From the NCBI GenBank assembly GCA_964598255.1, contig CAZRBA010000026.1:1-28831 (forward strand): a stretch of 28,831 bases of DNA. The letters run 5' to 3'. A program made the translations under genes and the position numbers. The stretch comes from Caldithrix sp964598255 (lineage in GTDB: Bacteria > Calditrichota > Calditrichia > Calditrichales > Calditrichaceae). Below the pieces are notes generated by a model. That model ran no database searches, was not told the origin of the DNA, and saw only the letters and a list, made by a program, of their open reading frames with translations. Of the stretch, positions 1 to 7,656 are shown piece after piece. The stretch's first letter is position 1. Each line of letters starts with the position of its first letter.

Positions 1-141
1 GAGATGGTAATGCCTGGCGATAATATTACGATAGACGTAGAATTGCAGAAAGAGATCGCCTTGGAAAAAGAATTGCGCTTTGCGATTCGTGAAGGCGGAC
101 GCACAGTAGGTGCGGGTGTTGTTACGGAAATTATCGAGTAA
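1..141 (+). CDS. tuf: Elongation factor Tu, C-terminal end (partial)
   Basis: This is the last 46 residues of EF-Tu, the GTPase that brings aminoacyl-tRNA to the ribosomal A site. The reading frame is open from base 1. It carries the conserved end of domain III, including EMVMPGDN, the stretch around IALEKELRFAIREGGRTVG, and the terminal GAGVVTEIIE. The 5' part, with the G domain and domain II, lies outside the window. The stop is 20 bases before rpsJ, the usual str-to-S10 junction, so tuf is probably co-transcribed with the ribosomal genes and no separate S10 leader region is visible. The identification is secure. Confidence 0.97.
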   Translation, partial: EMVMPGDNITIDVELQKEIALEKELRFAIREGGRTVGAGVVTEIIE

Positions 142-161
142 TAAAATAAAGAGGTGGTAGA

Positions 162-470
162 GTGGCTAACCAGAAAATTAGAATACGGCTTAAAGCTTAC
201 GACCATAATTTGATTGATAAGTCGGCGGACAAAATTATACGTACCGCTAAAGCCACCGGAGCGGTTATTTCCGGGCCCATTCCTTTGCCCACGGATCGCT
301 CAGTTTATACGGTGTTGCGTTCACCGCATGTAAATAAAAAATCAAGAGAACAATTCGAAACGCGCGTGCATAAACGCTTAATCGATATTTTGAATGCAAC
401 CGGTAAAACCGTTGATGCTTTGATGAAGCTGGAGTTACCGGCCGGTGTTGATATCGAAATTAAAACTTGA
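162..470 (+). CDS. rpsJ: 30S ribosomal protein S10 (NusE)
   Basis: S10 is a component of the 30S head and, as NusE, a partner of NusB in transcription antitermination. The 102-residue length is normal. The N-terminal IRIRLKAYDHNLIDKSADKI and the SGPIPLPT and RSPHVNKKSREQFE segments are family hallmarks. The start is GTG at 162, preceded by an AAAGAGGTGG Shine-Dalgarno tract (148-157). It is the first gene of the S10 block, 20 bases after tuf and 18 before rplC. Confidence 0.98.
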   Translation: MANQKIRIRLKAYDHNLIDKSADKIIRTAKATGAVISGPIPLPTDRSVYTVLRSPHVNKKSREQFETRVHKRLIDILNATGKTVDALMKLELPAGVDIEIKT

Positions 471-488
471 TAAGGTTCGGAGTGAATA

Positions 489-1109
489 ATGGCTGGCATT
501 TTAGGTTTAAAAGTCGGAATGACACAAATATTTGACGAGAATGGCTTGGTAGTACCGGTTACTGTAATCAAAGCCGGACCCTGCTATGTGACGCAAATAA
601 AAACAAAAGAAAAAGATGGCTATAATGCGGTTCAACTGGCATTTTACGATGCCAAGGAAAAACGCGTAACCAAACCCTTAAAAGGACATTTCGAAAAAGC
701 GGGCGTCAGTCCCAAACGCTTTTTGGTGGAATTCGATTTTGGCGAAGAGCACGGATTGAATGTTGGGGATCAGGTGAATGTGGATATCCTGAAAGAAGGA
801 ACCCAGGTAAAAGTTTCCGGTACGTCCAAAGGAAAAGGGTTTCAGGGTGTGGTTAAACGCCATCATTTTAACGGAGGTCCAAAAACCCACGGTCAGTCCG
901 ATCGTTGGCGTGCGCCCGGTTCTCTGGGGCAGAGTTCGTATCCTTCGCGTGTTTTCAAAGGATTGCGCATGGCCGGACGAATGGGCGGGAAACGTACTAC
1001 TTTGAAGAATGTTAAAGTAGTAAAGGTAGACGCGGAAAATAATTTATTGTTCTTAAAAGGTGCGGTACCCGGGTCCCGGAATTCATTAGTAGAAATAGTA
1101 ACCAAATAA
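489..1109 (+). CDS. rplC: 50S ribosomal protein L3
   Basis: L3 is an early-assembly 50S protein whose central extension reaches toward the peptidyl transferase centre. At 206 residues it is of normal size. It starts with the typical GLKVGMTQIFDENG. Its central signature (about residues 110-155) contains GTSKGKGFQGVVKRHHF, then GGPKTHGQSDRWRAPGS and GRMGGKR. The Gln in HGQSD corresponds to the residue N5-methylated by PrmB in enterobacteria. Modification here is an inference only. The ATG follows a GGAG at 479-482. Confidence 0.98.
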   Translation: MAGILGLKVGMTQIFDENGLVVPVTVIKAGPCYVTQIKTKEKDGYNAVQLAFYDAKEKRVTKPLKGHFEKAGVSPKRFLVEFDFGEEHGLNVGDQVNVDILKEGTQVKVSGTSKGKGFQGVVKRHHFNGGPKTHGQSDRWRAPGSLGQSSYPSRVFKGLRMAGRMGGKRTTLKNVKVVKVDAENNLLFLKGAVPGSRNSLVEIVTK

Positions 1110-1129
1110 GCTGAAAAACAGGGTGCGTC

Positions 1130-1759
1130 ATGAAGGTAAATGTATATGGAATAGATGGTCAAAAGACCAGCACAGAAGTTGAGTTAAGCGATAGCGTCTT
1201 TGGTATCGAGCCGAACGACCATGTTATTTGGTTGGACGTTAAGGCAATTTTGGCCAACCGGCGTCAGGGCACACATGCCACCAAGGGACGTTCGTATGTT
1301 TCCGGCGGCGGTAAAAAGCCTTTCCGGCAAAAAGGAACAGGTCGGGCGCGTCAAGGTAGTATTCGTGCACCACATTTTGTGGGTGGCGGACGCGTATTCG
1401 GACCGCAACCCAGAGACTACAGTCAAAAGGTAAATAAAAAAGTAAAAAAACTGGCACGTAAATCGGCATTGTCGTACAAAGCCAAAGAAAACAAAATACT
1501 GGTGGTCGAGAATTTCAATTATGAAAAACCCTCCACCAAGGAGTTGCTTAACTTTTTAAAGAATTTTGAGTTAGATGCCAAGAAGGTGTTGCTGTGTACA
1601 TCAGAATATGCCCCTACCTTGGTGAAGTCGGCCGGTAATTTGTACAATGTCGAAATTCGCGAATCGAATACGTTTTCGACCTATGATATTTTAAAAGCCG
1701 ATACGATTATACTTCAAGAAGGCGCTTTACAAAAAGTTAATGAGGTGTTGTCCAAATGA
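1130..1759 (+). CDS. rplD: 50S ribosomal protein L4
   Basis: L4 (209 residues, also called L1e) is a 50S protein lining the exit-tunnel constriction. In E. coli it is also the autoregulator of the S10 operon. The extended tunnel loop is plain: ANRRQGTHATKGRSYVSGGG, then KKPFRQKGTGRARQGSIRAP and GGGRVFGPQPRDYS. The C-terminal Rossmann-like half (about residues 110-209) ends in QKVNEVLSK. Its stop overlaps the rplW start by four bases (ATGA at 1756-1759), which suggests translational coupling. An E. coli-type L4-responsive leader would lie upstream of rpsJ, where only a short gap after tuf exists. Confidence 0.98.
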   Translation: MKVNVYGIDGQKTSTEVELSDSVFGIEPNDHVIWLDVKAILANRRQGTHATKGRSYVSGGGKKPFRQKGTGRARQGSIRAPHFVGGGRVFGPQPRDYSQKVNKKVKKLARKSALSYKAKENKILVVENFNYEKPSTKELLNFLKNFELDAKKVLLCTSEYAPTLVKSAGNLYNVEIRESNTFSTYDILKADTIILQEGALQKVNEVLSK

Positions 1760-2055
1760 AAGAAAAACAGATTTTAATTCAGCCCTTGTTTACGGAAAAA
1801 ATGGCACGGCTTCAGGATACGCAAAACAAATATGCCTTCAAGGTAAATTTAAAAGCCAATAAAATCGAAATTAAACAGGCTGTTGAAAAAAAATTCAACG
1901 TCAAAGTCAAATCGGTTCGCACGATGGTAATGCAAGGCAAAATGCGTCATCAATTTACCAAAGGCGGACGATACGAAGGGCGCCGTCCTTCATGGAAAAA
2001 GGCGATCGTAACGTTGCATGAAGGTAATGAAATAGACTTATTTACTAACGCATAA
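1756..2055 (+). CDS. rplW: 50S ribosomal protein L23
   Basis: L23 sits at the polypeptide tunnel exit and is the docking site for trigger factor and SRP. The 99-residue chain has the family pattern ILIQPLFTEKM near the start, KYAFKVNLKANKIEIKQAVE in the middle, and a basic loop RHQFTKGGRYEGRRPSWKKA before the last strand. It begins inside the rplD stop codon and ends 20 bases before rplB, consistent with coupled translation in the S10 operon. Confidence 0.97.
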   Translation: MKEKQILIQPLFTEKMARLQDTQNKYAFKVNLKANKIEIKQAVEKKFNVKVKSVRTMVMQGKMRHQFTKGGRYEGRRPSWKKAIVTLHEGNEIDLFTNA

Positions 2056-2075
2056 TATGCTTGTGGAGTAGTCCA

Positions 2076-2900
2076 ATGGGAATTAAGACATTTAAGCCAA
2101 TTACACCGGGTTTGCGATTTAAGACGGTTAGCGACTTTGCTGAAATTACAACCGATACACCCTACAGGCCTTTGTTAGAGCCGATTAAAAAATCGGGTGG
2201 TCGCAATAATTTTGGTCGCGTCACATCGCGTCACCGTGGTGGTGGGCATAAGAGATTATATCGGAAAATCGATTTTAAACGGAACAAACGTGGTATCGAA
2301 GCGGTTGTTGAAACCATCGAATATGATCCCAATCGTACGGCACGCATTGCGTTGCTGAAATATGCGGACGGAGAACGCCGTTACATTTTGGCACCGGACG
2401 GTTTAAAAGTTGGCGATCGGATTATGGCCGGGCCGGAGGCGGAAATTCGCGTGGGTAATGCTTTGCCCTTGGAAAAAATACCGGTAGGTTTAACCATTCA
2501 TGCCATCGAAATGCGTGAAAACAAAGGTGCGCAACTGGTTCGCAGTGCCGGTACATCCGCGCAATTGGCAGCAAAAGAAGGAAAATTCGCTTTGATCAAA
2601 TTGCCTTCCGGTGAAATGCGCAAGGTTCATGCCCGCTGTTATGCCACCATCGGTCAGGTATCCAATGTAGATCACATGAACATCTCTATCGGTAAAGCGG
2701 GACGTTCGCGCTGGTTGGGCCGTCGTCCGCATGTGCGCGGAGTTGCCATGAATCCTATCGATCACCCCATGGGCGGTGGCGAAGGTAAGAGCTCTGGCGG
2801 CAGACATCCGGTTTCGCCGTGGGGACAATTGGCAAAAGGTTACAAGACTCGTAAAAAACATAAAAAATCGGATGCTTTAATCGTTAAGCGTCGTAAATAG
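2076..2900 (+). CDS. rplB: 50S ribosomal protein L2
   Basis: L2 is a core 50S protein needed for subunit association and peptidyl transferase assembly. I start it at ATG 2076 (GIKTFKPITPGLRF), seven bases after GGAG at 2065-2068, giving 274 residues. An in-frame TTG at 2061 would place that GGAG inside the gene and is less likely. Visible motifs are RGGGHKRLYRKIDFKRNK, EYDPNRTARIALL, GRSRWLGRRPHVRGVAMNP and DHPMGGGEGKSSGGRHP. The conserved Asp-His pair of DHP is kept. The following His of DHPHGGG is Met here, a form I recall from Bacteroidota. Confidence 0.98.
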   Translation: MGIKTFKPITPGLRFKTVSDFAEITTDTPYRPLLEPIKKSGGRNNFGRVTSRHRGGGHKRLYRKIDFKRNKRGIEAVVETIEYDPNRTARIALLKYADGERRYILAPDGLKVGDRIMAGPEAEIRVGNALPLEKIPVGLTIHAIEMRENKGAQLVRSAGTSAQLAAKEGKFALIKLPSGEMRKVHARCYATIGQVSNVDHMNISIGKAGRSRWLGRRPHVRGVAMNPIDHPMGGGEGKSSGGRHPVSPWGQLAKGYKTRKKHKKSDALIVKRRK

Positions 2901-2914
2901 GAGAAGAATTACTG

Positions 2915-3202
2915 ATGGCACGATCAATTAAAAAAGGTCCTTATATTGATCAAAGTTTGATGAAGAAGATTCAGAAGCTTAATGAAGAAGGTAAAAAAGT
3001 TGTGATCAAAACCTGGGCGCGCCGAAGTGTTATTCCCCCGGATTTTGTTGGTCACACCATTGCGGTGCATAACGGGCGAAAATTTGTCCCCGTATATATT
3101 AGTGAAAACATGGTGGGGCATAAACTTGGTGAATTTGCTCCGACCCGTACCTTTCGGGGGCATGGTGGGAAATTGGCCGAACGCATGAGCCGCGTAAGAT
3201 AA
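2915..3202 (+). CDS. rpsS: 30S ribosomal protein S19
   Basis: S19 is a 30S head protein that forms a complex with S13 and contacts the A-site finger region. The 95-residue length is standard. The N-terminal ARSIKKGPYIDQSLMKKI and the C-terminal GHKLGEFAPTRTFRGHGGK are textbook S19. A GGAG at 2900-2903 overlaps the rplB stop and precedes the ATG by 11 bases. rplV begins within about 15 bases of its stop. Confidence 0.98.
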   Translation: MARSIKKGPYIDQSLMKKIQKLNEEGKKVVIKTWARRSVIPPDFVGHTIAVHNGRKFVPVYISENMVGHKLGEFAPTRTFRGHGGKLAERMSRVR

Positions 3203-3216
3203 ATATGGAGTATATG

Positions 3217-3561
3217 ATGGAAGCTGTTGCAAAAACCAAGTATATTCGAGTTTCACCTCGCAAAGTAAGGCAGGTATTGCCTTTGATTACCGGGCGTACG
3301 GTGGAAGATGCATTAAATATTTTGTATTTCACCCAAAAAAGCGCCTCCGGGCCTTTAGCAAAAACAGTACGCTCTGCGTTTGCGAATTTAAGTAATATTG
3401 ACGAAAACAAACGGTTCGACATGCGTGAAGCAAAAATTAAAAACGCTTATGTCGATGCCGGGCCGACGTTAAAAAGGTTTCGTCCCATGTCGATGGGGCG
3501 TGCCGGGCGCATTAGGAAGCGTACTTCCCATATCACAGTAGTGGTTGAATATTCAGATTAA
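3217..3561 (+). CDS. rplV: 50S ribosomal protein L22
   Basis: L22 lines the exit tunnel with a beta hairpin, the site of some macrolide resistance mutations. Family motifs are YIRVSPRKVRQVLPLITGR near the N-terminus and RPMSMGRAGRIRKRTSHITV at the C-terminal hairpin. Possible in-frame starts are ATG 3205, 3214 and 3217. GGAG at 3207-3210 lies inside the first, three bases before the second and six before the third, so 3217 (114 residues) is favoured. The start is uncertain by up to four residues; the gene itself is not in doubt. Confidence 0.96.
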   Translation: MEAVAKTKYIRVSPRKVRQVLPLITGRTVEDALNILYFTQKSASGPLAKTVRSAFANLSNIDENKRFDMREAKIKNAYVDAGPTLKRFRPMSMGRAGRIRKRTSHITVVVEYSD

Positions 3562-3584
3562 GCGTTAAAAAGAGGAGAATTGGT

Positions 3585-4220
3585 TTGGGACAGAAAACTA
3601 ATCCGATTGGCTTACGCCTTGGAATTATAAAATCCTGGAATAGCAGTTGGTTTGACGAACGCAGTTATGCGGATATGCTGCATGAGGATTTAAGGATTAG
3701 AAAATACATTCGTAGTCGTTTACGCAAAGCGGCTGTTTCCAAGATTGAAATCGAACGCACGGCAAAGCGTGTATTATTAACGATTCATACGGCACGTCCC
3801 GGAATAGTGATCGGAAAAAAAGGTCAGGAAGTCGATAAGTTGCGGGAAGAGTTACGCGCCTTAACCAACAAAGAAATTCAAATTAATATCAATGAAATCA
3901 AAAAGCCGGAACTGGATGCCTATTTGGTGGCGGAAAATATCGCACGCCAGATCGAGGGAAAAGTGAGCTGGCGCCGGGCCATGAAAAAAGCCATTACTTC
4001 GGCCATGCGGCTGGGAGCCGAAGGGATTAAGATTTTGGTGTCCGGACGTTTGGGCGGTGCCGAAATGGCTCGAAAAGAAATGTACAAAGACGGAAGAATT
4101 CCTTTGCACACCTTACGTGCCGATGTGGATTACGCAAGCTATACTGCCGTTACCACGTATGGCTCCATCGGTATTAAGGTTTGGATTTTTCACGGTGAAG
4201 TGATTGGCAAAGTGATTTAG
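3585..4220 (+). CDS. rpsC: 30S ribosomal protein S3
   Basis: S3 is a 30S protein at the mRNA entry channel with helicase-like function. The 211-residue chain opens with GQKTNPIGLRLGIIKSWNSS. It carries a type II KH domain (about residues 40-110) with the PGIVIGKKGQEVDKL GXXG-like loop, and ends after ISAMRLGAEG-like and GRLGGAEMARKE motifs, with a short tail. The start codon is TTG at 3585, six bases after AGAGGAGA (3571-3578). This is one of five TTG starts in the block. Confidence 0.98.
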   Translation: MGQKTNPIGLRLGIIKSWNSSWFDERSYADMLHEDLRIRKYIRSRLRKAAVSKIEIERTAKRVLLTIHTARPGIVIGKKGQEVDKLREELRALTNKEIQININEIKKPELDAYLVAENIARQIEGKVSWRRAMKKAITSAMRLGAEGIKILVSGRLGGAEMARKEMYKDGRIPLHTLRADVDYASYTAVTTYGSIGIKVWIFHGEVIGKVI

Positions 4221-4241
4221 CACAGTTTAGGAGTTGTACTC

Positions 4242-4649
4242 ATGTTAATGCCGAAAAGAGTAAAATATCGCAAGCAACAGCGAGGCCGGATGAAAGGTAA
4301 TGCTCAATCCGGACATTATATCGCTTTTGGTAGATACGGATTAAAAGCGCTGGAACCAGCCTGGATTACCAGCCGTCAAATAGAAGCTGCTCGTATTGCC
4401 ATTACACGTCATATCAAACGTGGCGGTAAGGTATGGATTCGCATCTTCCCGGACAAACCCGTTTCCAAAAAACCGGCAGAAACCCGCATGGGTAAAGGAA
4501 AAGGATCACCGGAATATTGGGTAGCGGTAGTGCGGCCGGGTCGGATTTTATTTGAGCTTGAAGGTGTTCCTTTAGAGCTCGCCAAAGAGGCCATGCGCTT
4601 AGCGTCTCATAAATTGCCCATTAAGACTAAATTTGTGGTAAGTGAATAG
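4242..4649 (+). CDS. rplP: 50S ribosomal protein L16
   Basis: L16 organises the A-site tRNA binding region of the 50S subunit. The 135-residue protein has the N-terminal MLMPKRVKYRKQQRGRMKG and later GKGKGSPEYWVAVVRPGRIL, both diagnostic. The arginine in the RMGKGKGSPE stretch is the position hydroxylated by YcfD/RoxA in E. coli; modification here cannot be judged. ATG 4242 lies eight bases after AGGAG (4229-4233) and is preferred to ATG 4248. Confidence 0.98.
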   Translation: MLMPKRVKYRKQQRGRMKGNAQSGHYIAFGRYGLKALEPAWITSRQIEAARIAITRHIKRGGKVWIRIFPDKPVSKKPAETRMGKGKGSPEYWVAVVRPGRILFELEGVPLELAKEAMRLASHKLPIKTKFVVSE

Positions 4650-4663
4650 CGGGAGTTTGAGCG

Positions 4664-4876
4664 ATGAAAAAGACAGAAGAATTAAAGGGCATGACCTTGG
4701 AAGAATTACAGGGACGGTTAGCCGAAGCAAAAGAAGAATACGAAAATTTATTGTTGCAAAAAGCAACGCACGAAATTTCCAACCCTATGCGTATTCGCAT
4801 TGTGCGTCGGGAAATTGCCAGAATTAAAACATTTATCAGACAACATGAATTGGGAATTCAAAAAAGTAATGGGTAG
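4664..4876 (+). CDS. rpmC: 50S ribosomal protein L29
   Basis: L29 is a small two-helix protein next to L23 at the tunnel exit. The 70 residues fit: an N-terminal KKTEELKGMTLEELQGRLAE helix, a loop, and a second helix containing MRIRIVRREIARIKTFI. A GGGAG tract upstream (4650-4654) supports ATG 4664. The gene is only three bases from rpsQ. Confidence 0.96.
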   Translation: MKKTEELKGMTLEELQGRLAEAKEEYENLLLQKATHEISNPMRIRIVRREIARIKTFIRQHELGIQKSNG

Positions 4877-4879
4877 ACT

Positions 4880-5140
4880 ATGAAAACACAACGTGGTTTA
4901 CGAAAAGTTCGTATCGGAAAAGTTGTTAGCAACAAAATGGATAAAACGATTACCGTAGCGGTGGAACGTCGGTTTAAACATCCCATTTACGGAAAGTTCG
5001 TAAAAAAGACGGTAAAATTTAAAGCGCATGACGAAAACAACGTCTGTTCTGAAGGTGATATTGTTAAAATAATGGAAACCAGGCCGCTGAGTAAAAGCAA
5101 ACGGTGGCGCCTTGTTGAAATTGTTGAAAAAGTGAAATAA
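4880..5140 (+). CDS. rpsQ: 30S ribosomal protein S17
   Basis: S17 is a primary-binding 30S protein of the OB-fold class that contacts helix 11 of 16S rRNA. At 86 residues it is typical. The signature GKVVSNKMDKTITVAVERR is followed by KHPIYGKFVKKTVKFKAHDE and ends with METRPLSKSKRWRLVEIVEK. It starts three bases after rpmC, and its ribosome-binding region (ATGGGTAG) overlaps the end of that gene, so the two are probably translationally coupled. Confidence 0.98.
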   Translation: MKTQRGLRKVRIGKVVSNKMDKTITVAVERRFKHPIYGKFVKKTVKFKAHDENNVCSEGDIVKIMETRPLSKSKRWRLVEIVEKVK

Positions 5141-5151
5141 GGAAGCTAAAA

Positions 5152-5520
5152 ATGGTACAAGAATATACTAAACTCAACGTAGCGGATAATTCGGGTGCGC
5201 AAAAGGTTATGTGCATTCGCATTCTTGGGAGCTCTGGTAAAAAATACGGTACCATCGGTGATATTATCGTGGTATCCGTAAAAAGCGCCATTCCTGGCGG
5301 ATCGGTTAAAAAAGGCGATGTCACCAAGGCCGTAATCGTGCGCACAAAAAAAGAAATTCGCAGACCCGACGGCTCATACATCCGCTTCGACGATAATGCG
5401 GCCGTCTTGCTGGATAATCAACTGGAACCGAAAGGAACGCGTATTTTTGGCCCGGTTGCCCGTGAATTGCGTGAAAAGCAATTTATGAAAATTGTTTCTT
5501 TGGCACCTGAAGTATTGTAA
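5152..5520 (+). CDS. rplN: 50S ribosomal protein L14
   Basis: L14 is a 50S interface protein forming bridge B8 and the binding site for RsfS. The 122-residue length is canonical. It starts MVQEYTKLNVADNSGAQ and has the conserved core CIRILG, then GDIIVVSVKSAIPGG and KGDVTKAVIVRTKKEIRRPDG, and ends ELREKQFMKIVSLAPEVL. GGAAG at 5141-5145 gives a normal spacer to ATG 5152. As the start of the classical spc operon it runs on from rpsQ with only an 11-base gap, so no spc promoter is evident. Confidence 0.98.
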   Translation: MVQEYTKLNVADNSGAQKVMCIRILGSSGKKYGTIGDIIVVSVKSAIPGGSVKKGDVTKAVIVRTKKEIRRPDGSYIRFDDNAAVLLDNQLEPKGTRIFGPVARELREKQFMKIVSLAPEVL

Positions 5521-5541
5521 ACATAGACGGGAATAGGCATC

Positions 5542-5877
5542 ATGAAAATTCGTAAAGGTGATACAGTTAAAGTTATTGCGGGATCTTACAAAGACAAGGG
5601 AAAAGTCGGTAAGGTACTTAAGGTTTTTCCCGATAAAAACCGCATAATCGTAGAAGGTGTAAATTTGATTAAACGGCACATGCGTCCTACGCAAAAATTG
5701 CCGCAGGGCGGAATAATTGAAAAAGAAGGTCCTATTCATGTGTCGAATGTTATGTATTATTCCACAAAATTTAATACCACCACTCGGATCGGGTATAAAA
5801 TTTTAGAAGACGGATCCAAGGTTCGTTATTGTAAGAATCCTGAATGTCAGGGTGAAATTATTCCTGATGTCGAATAG
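5542..5877 (+). CDS. rplX: 50S ribosomal protein L24
   Basis: L24 is an assembly initiator of the 50S subunit. The 111 residues contain a KOW motif at the N-terminus (KIRKGDTVKVIAGSYKDKGK), then NLIKRHMRPTQKLPQGGIIE and the C-terminal GYKILEDGSKVRYCKN. Two cysteines near the end (YCKNPEC) are present; a lone pair does not establish metal binding. ATG 5542 follows GGGAATAGG (5529-5537). The S8-binding autoregulatory structure of E. coli lies in this region of the spc mRNA, but I do not see a clear mimic of it here. Confidence 0.97.
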   Translation: MKIRKGDTVKVIAGSYKDKGKVGKVLKVFPDKNRIIVEGVNLIKRHMRPTQKLPQGGIIEKEGPIHVSNVMYYSTKFNTTTRIGYKILEDGSKVRYCKNPECQGEIIPDVE

Positions 5878-5897
5878 CTGTAGTATGGAGTAGAAAG

Positions 5898-6452
5898 ATG
5901 GCAGAATATTTTCCAAGATTATTAGAAAAATACCAGAAAGAAGTCGTTCCGCATTTGCAGAAAAAGTTCGGCTACAAAAACATCCATGAGGTTCCCAAAC
6001 TGCTGAAGATAAGCATTAACGCGGGTGTTGGTGAAGCTACGCAGGATCCGAAAGCGCTTGAAGGGGCGGTTAAAGATTTGACGATTATTGCCGGTCAAAA
6101 ACCCATTATTACCTCGGCGCGCAAATCGATTTCTAATTTTAAATTGCGTCAAGGAATGAAGATCGGTTGCAAAGTAACCTTACGTAGTTGGCGTATGTGG
6201 GAATTTATGGATCGTTTTGTTTCGTTGGCCGTGCCGCGTATTCGTGACTTTCGCGGTTTTTCCGATAAATCTTTTGACGGGCGCGGAAACTATTCTTTGG
6301 GTATTAAAGAGCAGATTATTTTCCCCGAAATCAATGTCGACAATATCGATAAAATCAGGGGATTTGACATTACGTTCGTTACCTCTGCTAAGACCGATGA
6401 GGAAGGGTACGAATTATTAAAAGAATTGGGCTTCCCATTCAAAAAGAAATAA
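5898..6452 (+). CDS. rplE: 50S ribosomal protein L5
   Basis: L5 binds 5S rRNA and contacts the P-site tRNA and S13. At 184 residues it has the usual length. Diagnostic stretches are KISINAGVGEATQDPKALEG (about residues 37-56), PIITSARKSISNFKLRQG, VTLRSWRMWEFMDRFV, RIRDFRGFSDKSFDGRGNYS, and FPEINVDNIDKIRGFDIT near the C-terminus. GGAG at 5886-5889 precedes ATG 5898 by eight bases. It lies between rplX and rpsN in the standard spc order. Confidence 0.98.
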   Translation: MAEYFPRLLEKYQKEVVPHLQKKFGYKNIHEVPKLLKISINAGVGEATQDPKALEGAVKDLTIIAGQKPIITSARKSISNFKLRQGMKIGCKVTLRSWRMWEFMDRFVSLAVPRIRDFRGFSDKSFDGRGNYSLGIKEQIIFPEINVDNIDKIRGFDITFVTSAKTDEEGYELLKELGFPFKKK

Positions 6453-6473
6453 TTAAAACGATGAGGTGAAGGT

Positions 6474-6659
6474 TTGGCACGTAAAGCACTTATTGTTAAG
6501 CAAAAAAGAGAACCAAAATTCAAAGTAAGAAAATACCATCGTTGTCGTCGATGTGGCCGTCCGCGCGGCTATTTGAGAAAATTCGGGTTATGTCGCATCT
6601 GTTTTAGGGAATTAGCGCTTCAGGGCGAAATTCCTGGCATAACCAAGGCGAGCTGGTAG
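6474..6659 (+). CDS. rpsN: 30S ribosomal protein S14, zinc-binding type (type Z)
   Basis: S14 is a 30S head protein. This is the short zinc-ribbon form (61 residues) rather than the roughly 100-residue zinc-free form. It has CRRC and CRIC pairs, giving a four-cysteine site at about residues 24-43, and ends IPGITKASW. Type Z is thought to be ancestral and makes head assembly zinc-dependent; some genomes carry a second zinc-free copy elsewhere, which cannot be seen here. The start is TTG at 6474, after a GAGGTGAAGG ribosome-binding tract (6463-6472). Confidence 0.97.
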   Translation: MARKALIVKQKREPKFKVRKYHRCRRCGRPRGYLRKFGLCRICFRELALQGEIPGITKASW

Positions 6660-6679
6660 TTGGAAAGGAGACTTAATCG

Positions 6680-7078
6680 ATGTCAATGACAGATCCAATT
6701 GCAGATTTTTTAACTCGCATTCGCAATGCCCTGCATGCACAACATAAATATGTGGATATTCCTGCTTCCAATATGAAGCGTAAAATGGCGCGTATTCTTT
6801 TAGAGCAGGGATTTATTAAAAAGTACATTATTATTGATGACGGTAAACAAGGGCTGATTCGAATCTGGTTAAAATATGACGAAGAAAATAATCCGGTCAT
6901 TACGCATTTGGAACGCGTAAGCACCCCGGGACGTCGGATTTATGTGGACGTAGATAATCTTCCGCGGGTAATGAATAATTTGGGTATCGCCATCGTAACC
7001 ACATCCAAGGGTGTTCTTACGGCCAGAGAAGCGCGTCGGCAGAACGTTGGCGGTGAAGTATTGTGTTACATCTGGTAA
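6680..7078 (+). CDS. rpsH: 30S ribosomal protein S8
   Basis: S8 is a primary 16S rRNA-binding protein of the 30S platform and the spc-operon repressor in E. coli. The 132-residue protein starts MSMTDPIADFLTRIRNA. Its C-terminal region holds RVSTPGRRIYVDVDNLPRVM and the STSKGV-type loop GIAIVTTSKGVLTAREARRQ. AAGGAG at 6664-6669 fits ATG 6680 better than the second in-frame ATG at 6686. The gene ends GGEVLCYIW, as expected for the family. Confidence 0.98.
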   Translation: MSMTDPIADFLTRIRNALHAQHKYVDIPASNMKRKMARILLEQGFIKKYIIIDDGKQGLIRIWLKYDEENNPVITHLERVSTPGRRIYVDVDNLPRVMNNLGIAIVTTSKGVLTAREARRQNVGGEVLCYIW

Positions 7079-7096
7079 TGAATAGGAGAAGATAAA

Positions 7097-7639
7097 GTGT
7101 CACGTATCGGTAAATTACCAGTTCCAATTCCGGAAAAAGTTTCCGTTGAGTTACAGGAAAATAATTTTATGGTAGTCAAAGGGCCCAAGGGCGAACTGAA
7201 ACGTCAGTTGCATCCTGCCATGAATATCGAAGTTAAGGAAAACGAAGTGCTGGTTACGCGTCCGGACGATTCCAAATTCAATCGTTCGCTCCATGGGTTA
7301 ACCCGGCAATTGATTGCCAATATGATCGAAGGTGTTTCCAACGGTTTTAGTAAAAAACTTCAAATTATCGGCGTCGGATATCGTGCGGAAATGAAGGGGA
7401 AGAAATTAGTATTAGCCTTAGGCTATTCGCATCCTATTGTTTTTTCTGCACCGGAGGTTATTAAAATCGAAACGCCCAGTCCGACGGAAATCGTGATTTC
7501 CGGTATTAATAAGGAACTTGTCGGTTTGGTTGCTGCCAAAATTCGCAGCTTCCGCAAGCCCGAGCCATACAAAGGCAAGGGAATTCGTTATGAAGGTGAA
7601 TATGTGCGTCATAAAGCAGGTAAAGCTGCTGGTAAATAA
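7097..7639 (+). CDS. rplF: 50S ribosomal protein L6
   Basis: L6 is a two-domain 50S protein near the sarcin-ricin loop and the factor-binding site. The 180 residues begin SRIGKLPVPIPEKV and contain the second-domain hallmarks GVGYRAEMKGKKLVLALGYS and a C-terminal FRKPEPYKGKGIRYEGEYVR. The start codon is GTG at 7097, after TAGGAGAA (7083-7090). Spacing to rplR is under 20 bases. Confidence 0.98.
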   Translation: MSRIGKLPVPIPEKVSVELQENNFMVVKGPKGELKRQLHPAMNIEVKENEVLVTRPDDSKFNRSLHGLTRQLIANMIEGVSNGFSKKLQIIGVGYRAEMKGKKLVLALGYSHPIVFSAPEVIKIETPSPTEIVISGINKELVGLVAAKIRSFRKPEPYKGKGIRYEGEYVRHKAGKAAGK

Positions 7640-7656
7640 GAAATAGGATGATGGCA

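Noticed and set aside
2061..2900. Longer L2 start at TTG 2061
   Set aside because: It would bury the GGAG site at 2065-2068 inside the gene. ATG 2076 has ideal spacing and matches the family N-terminus.
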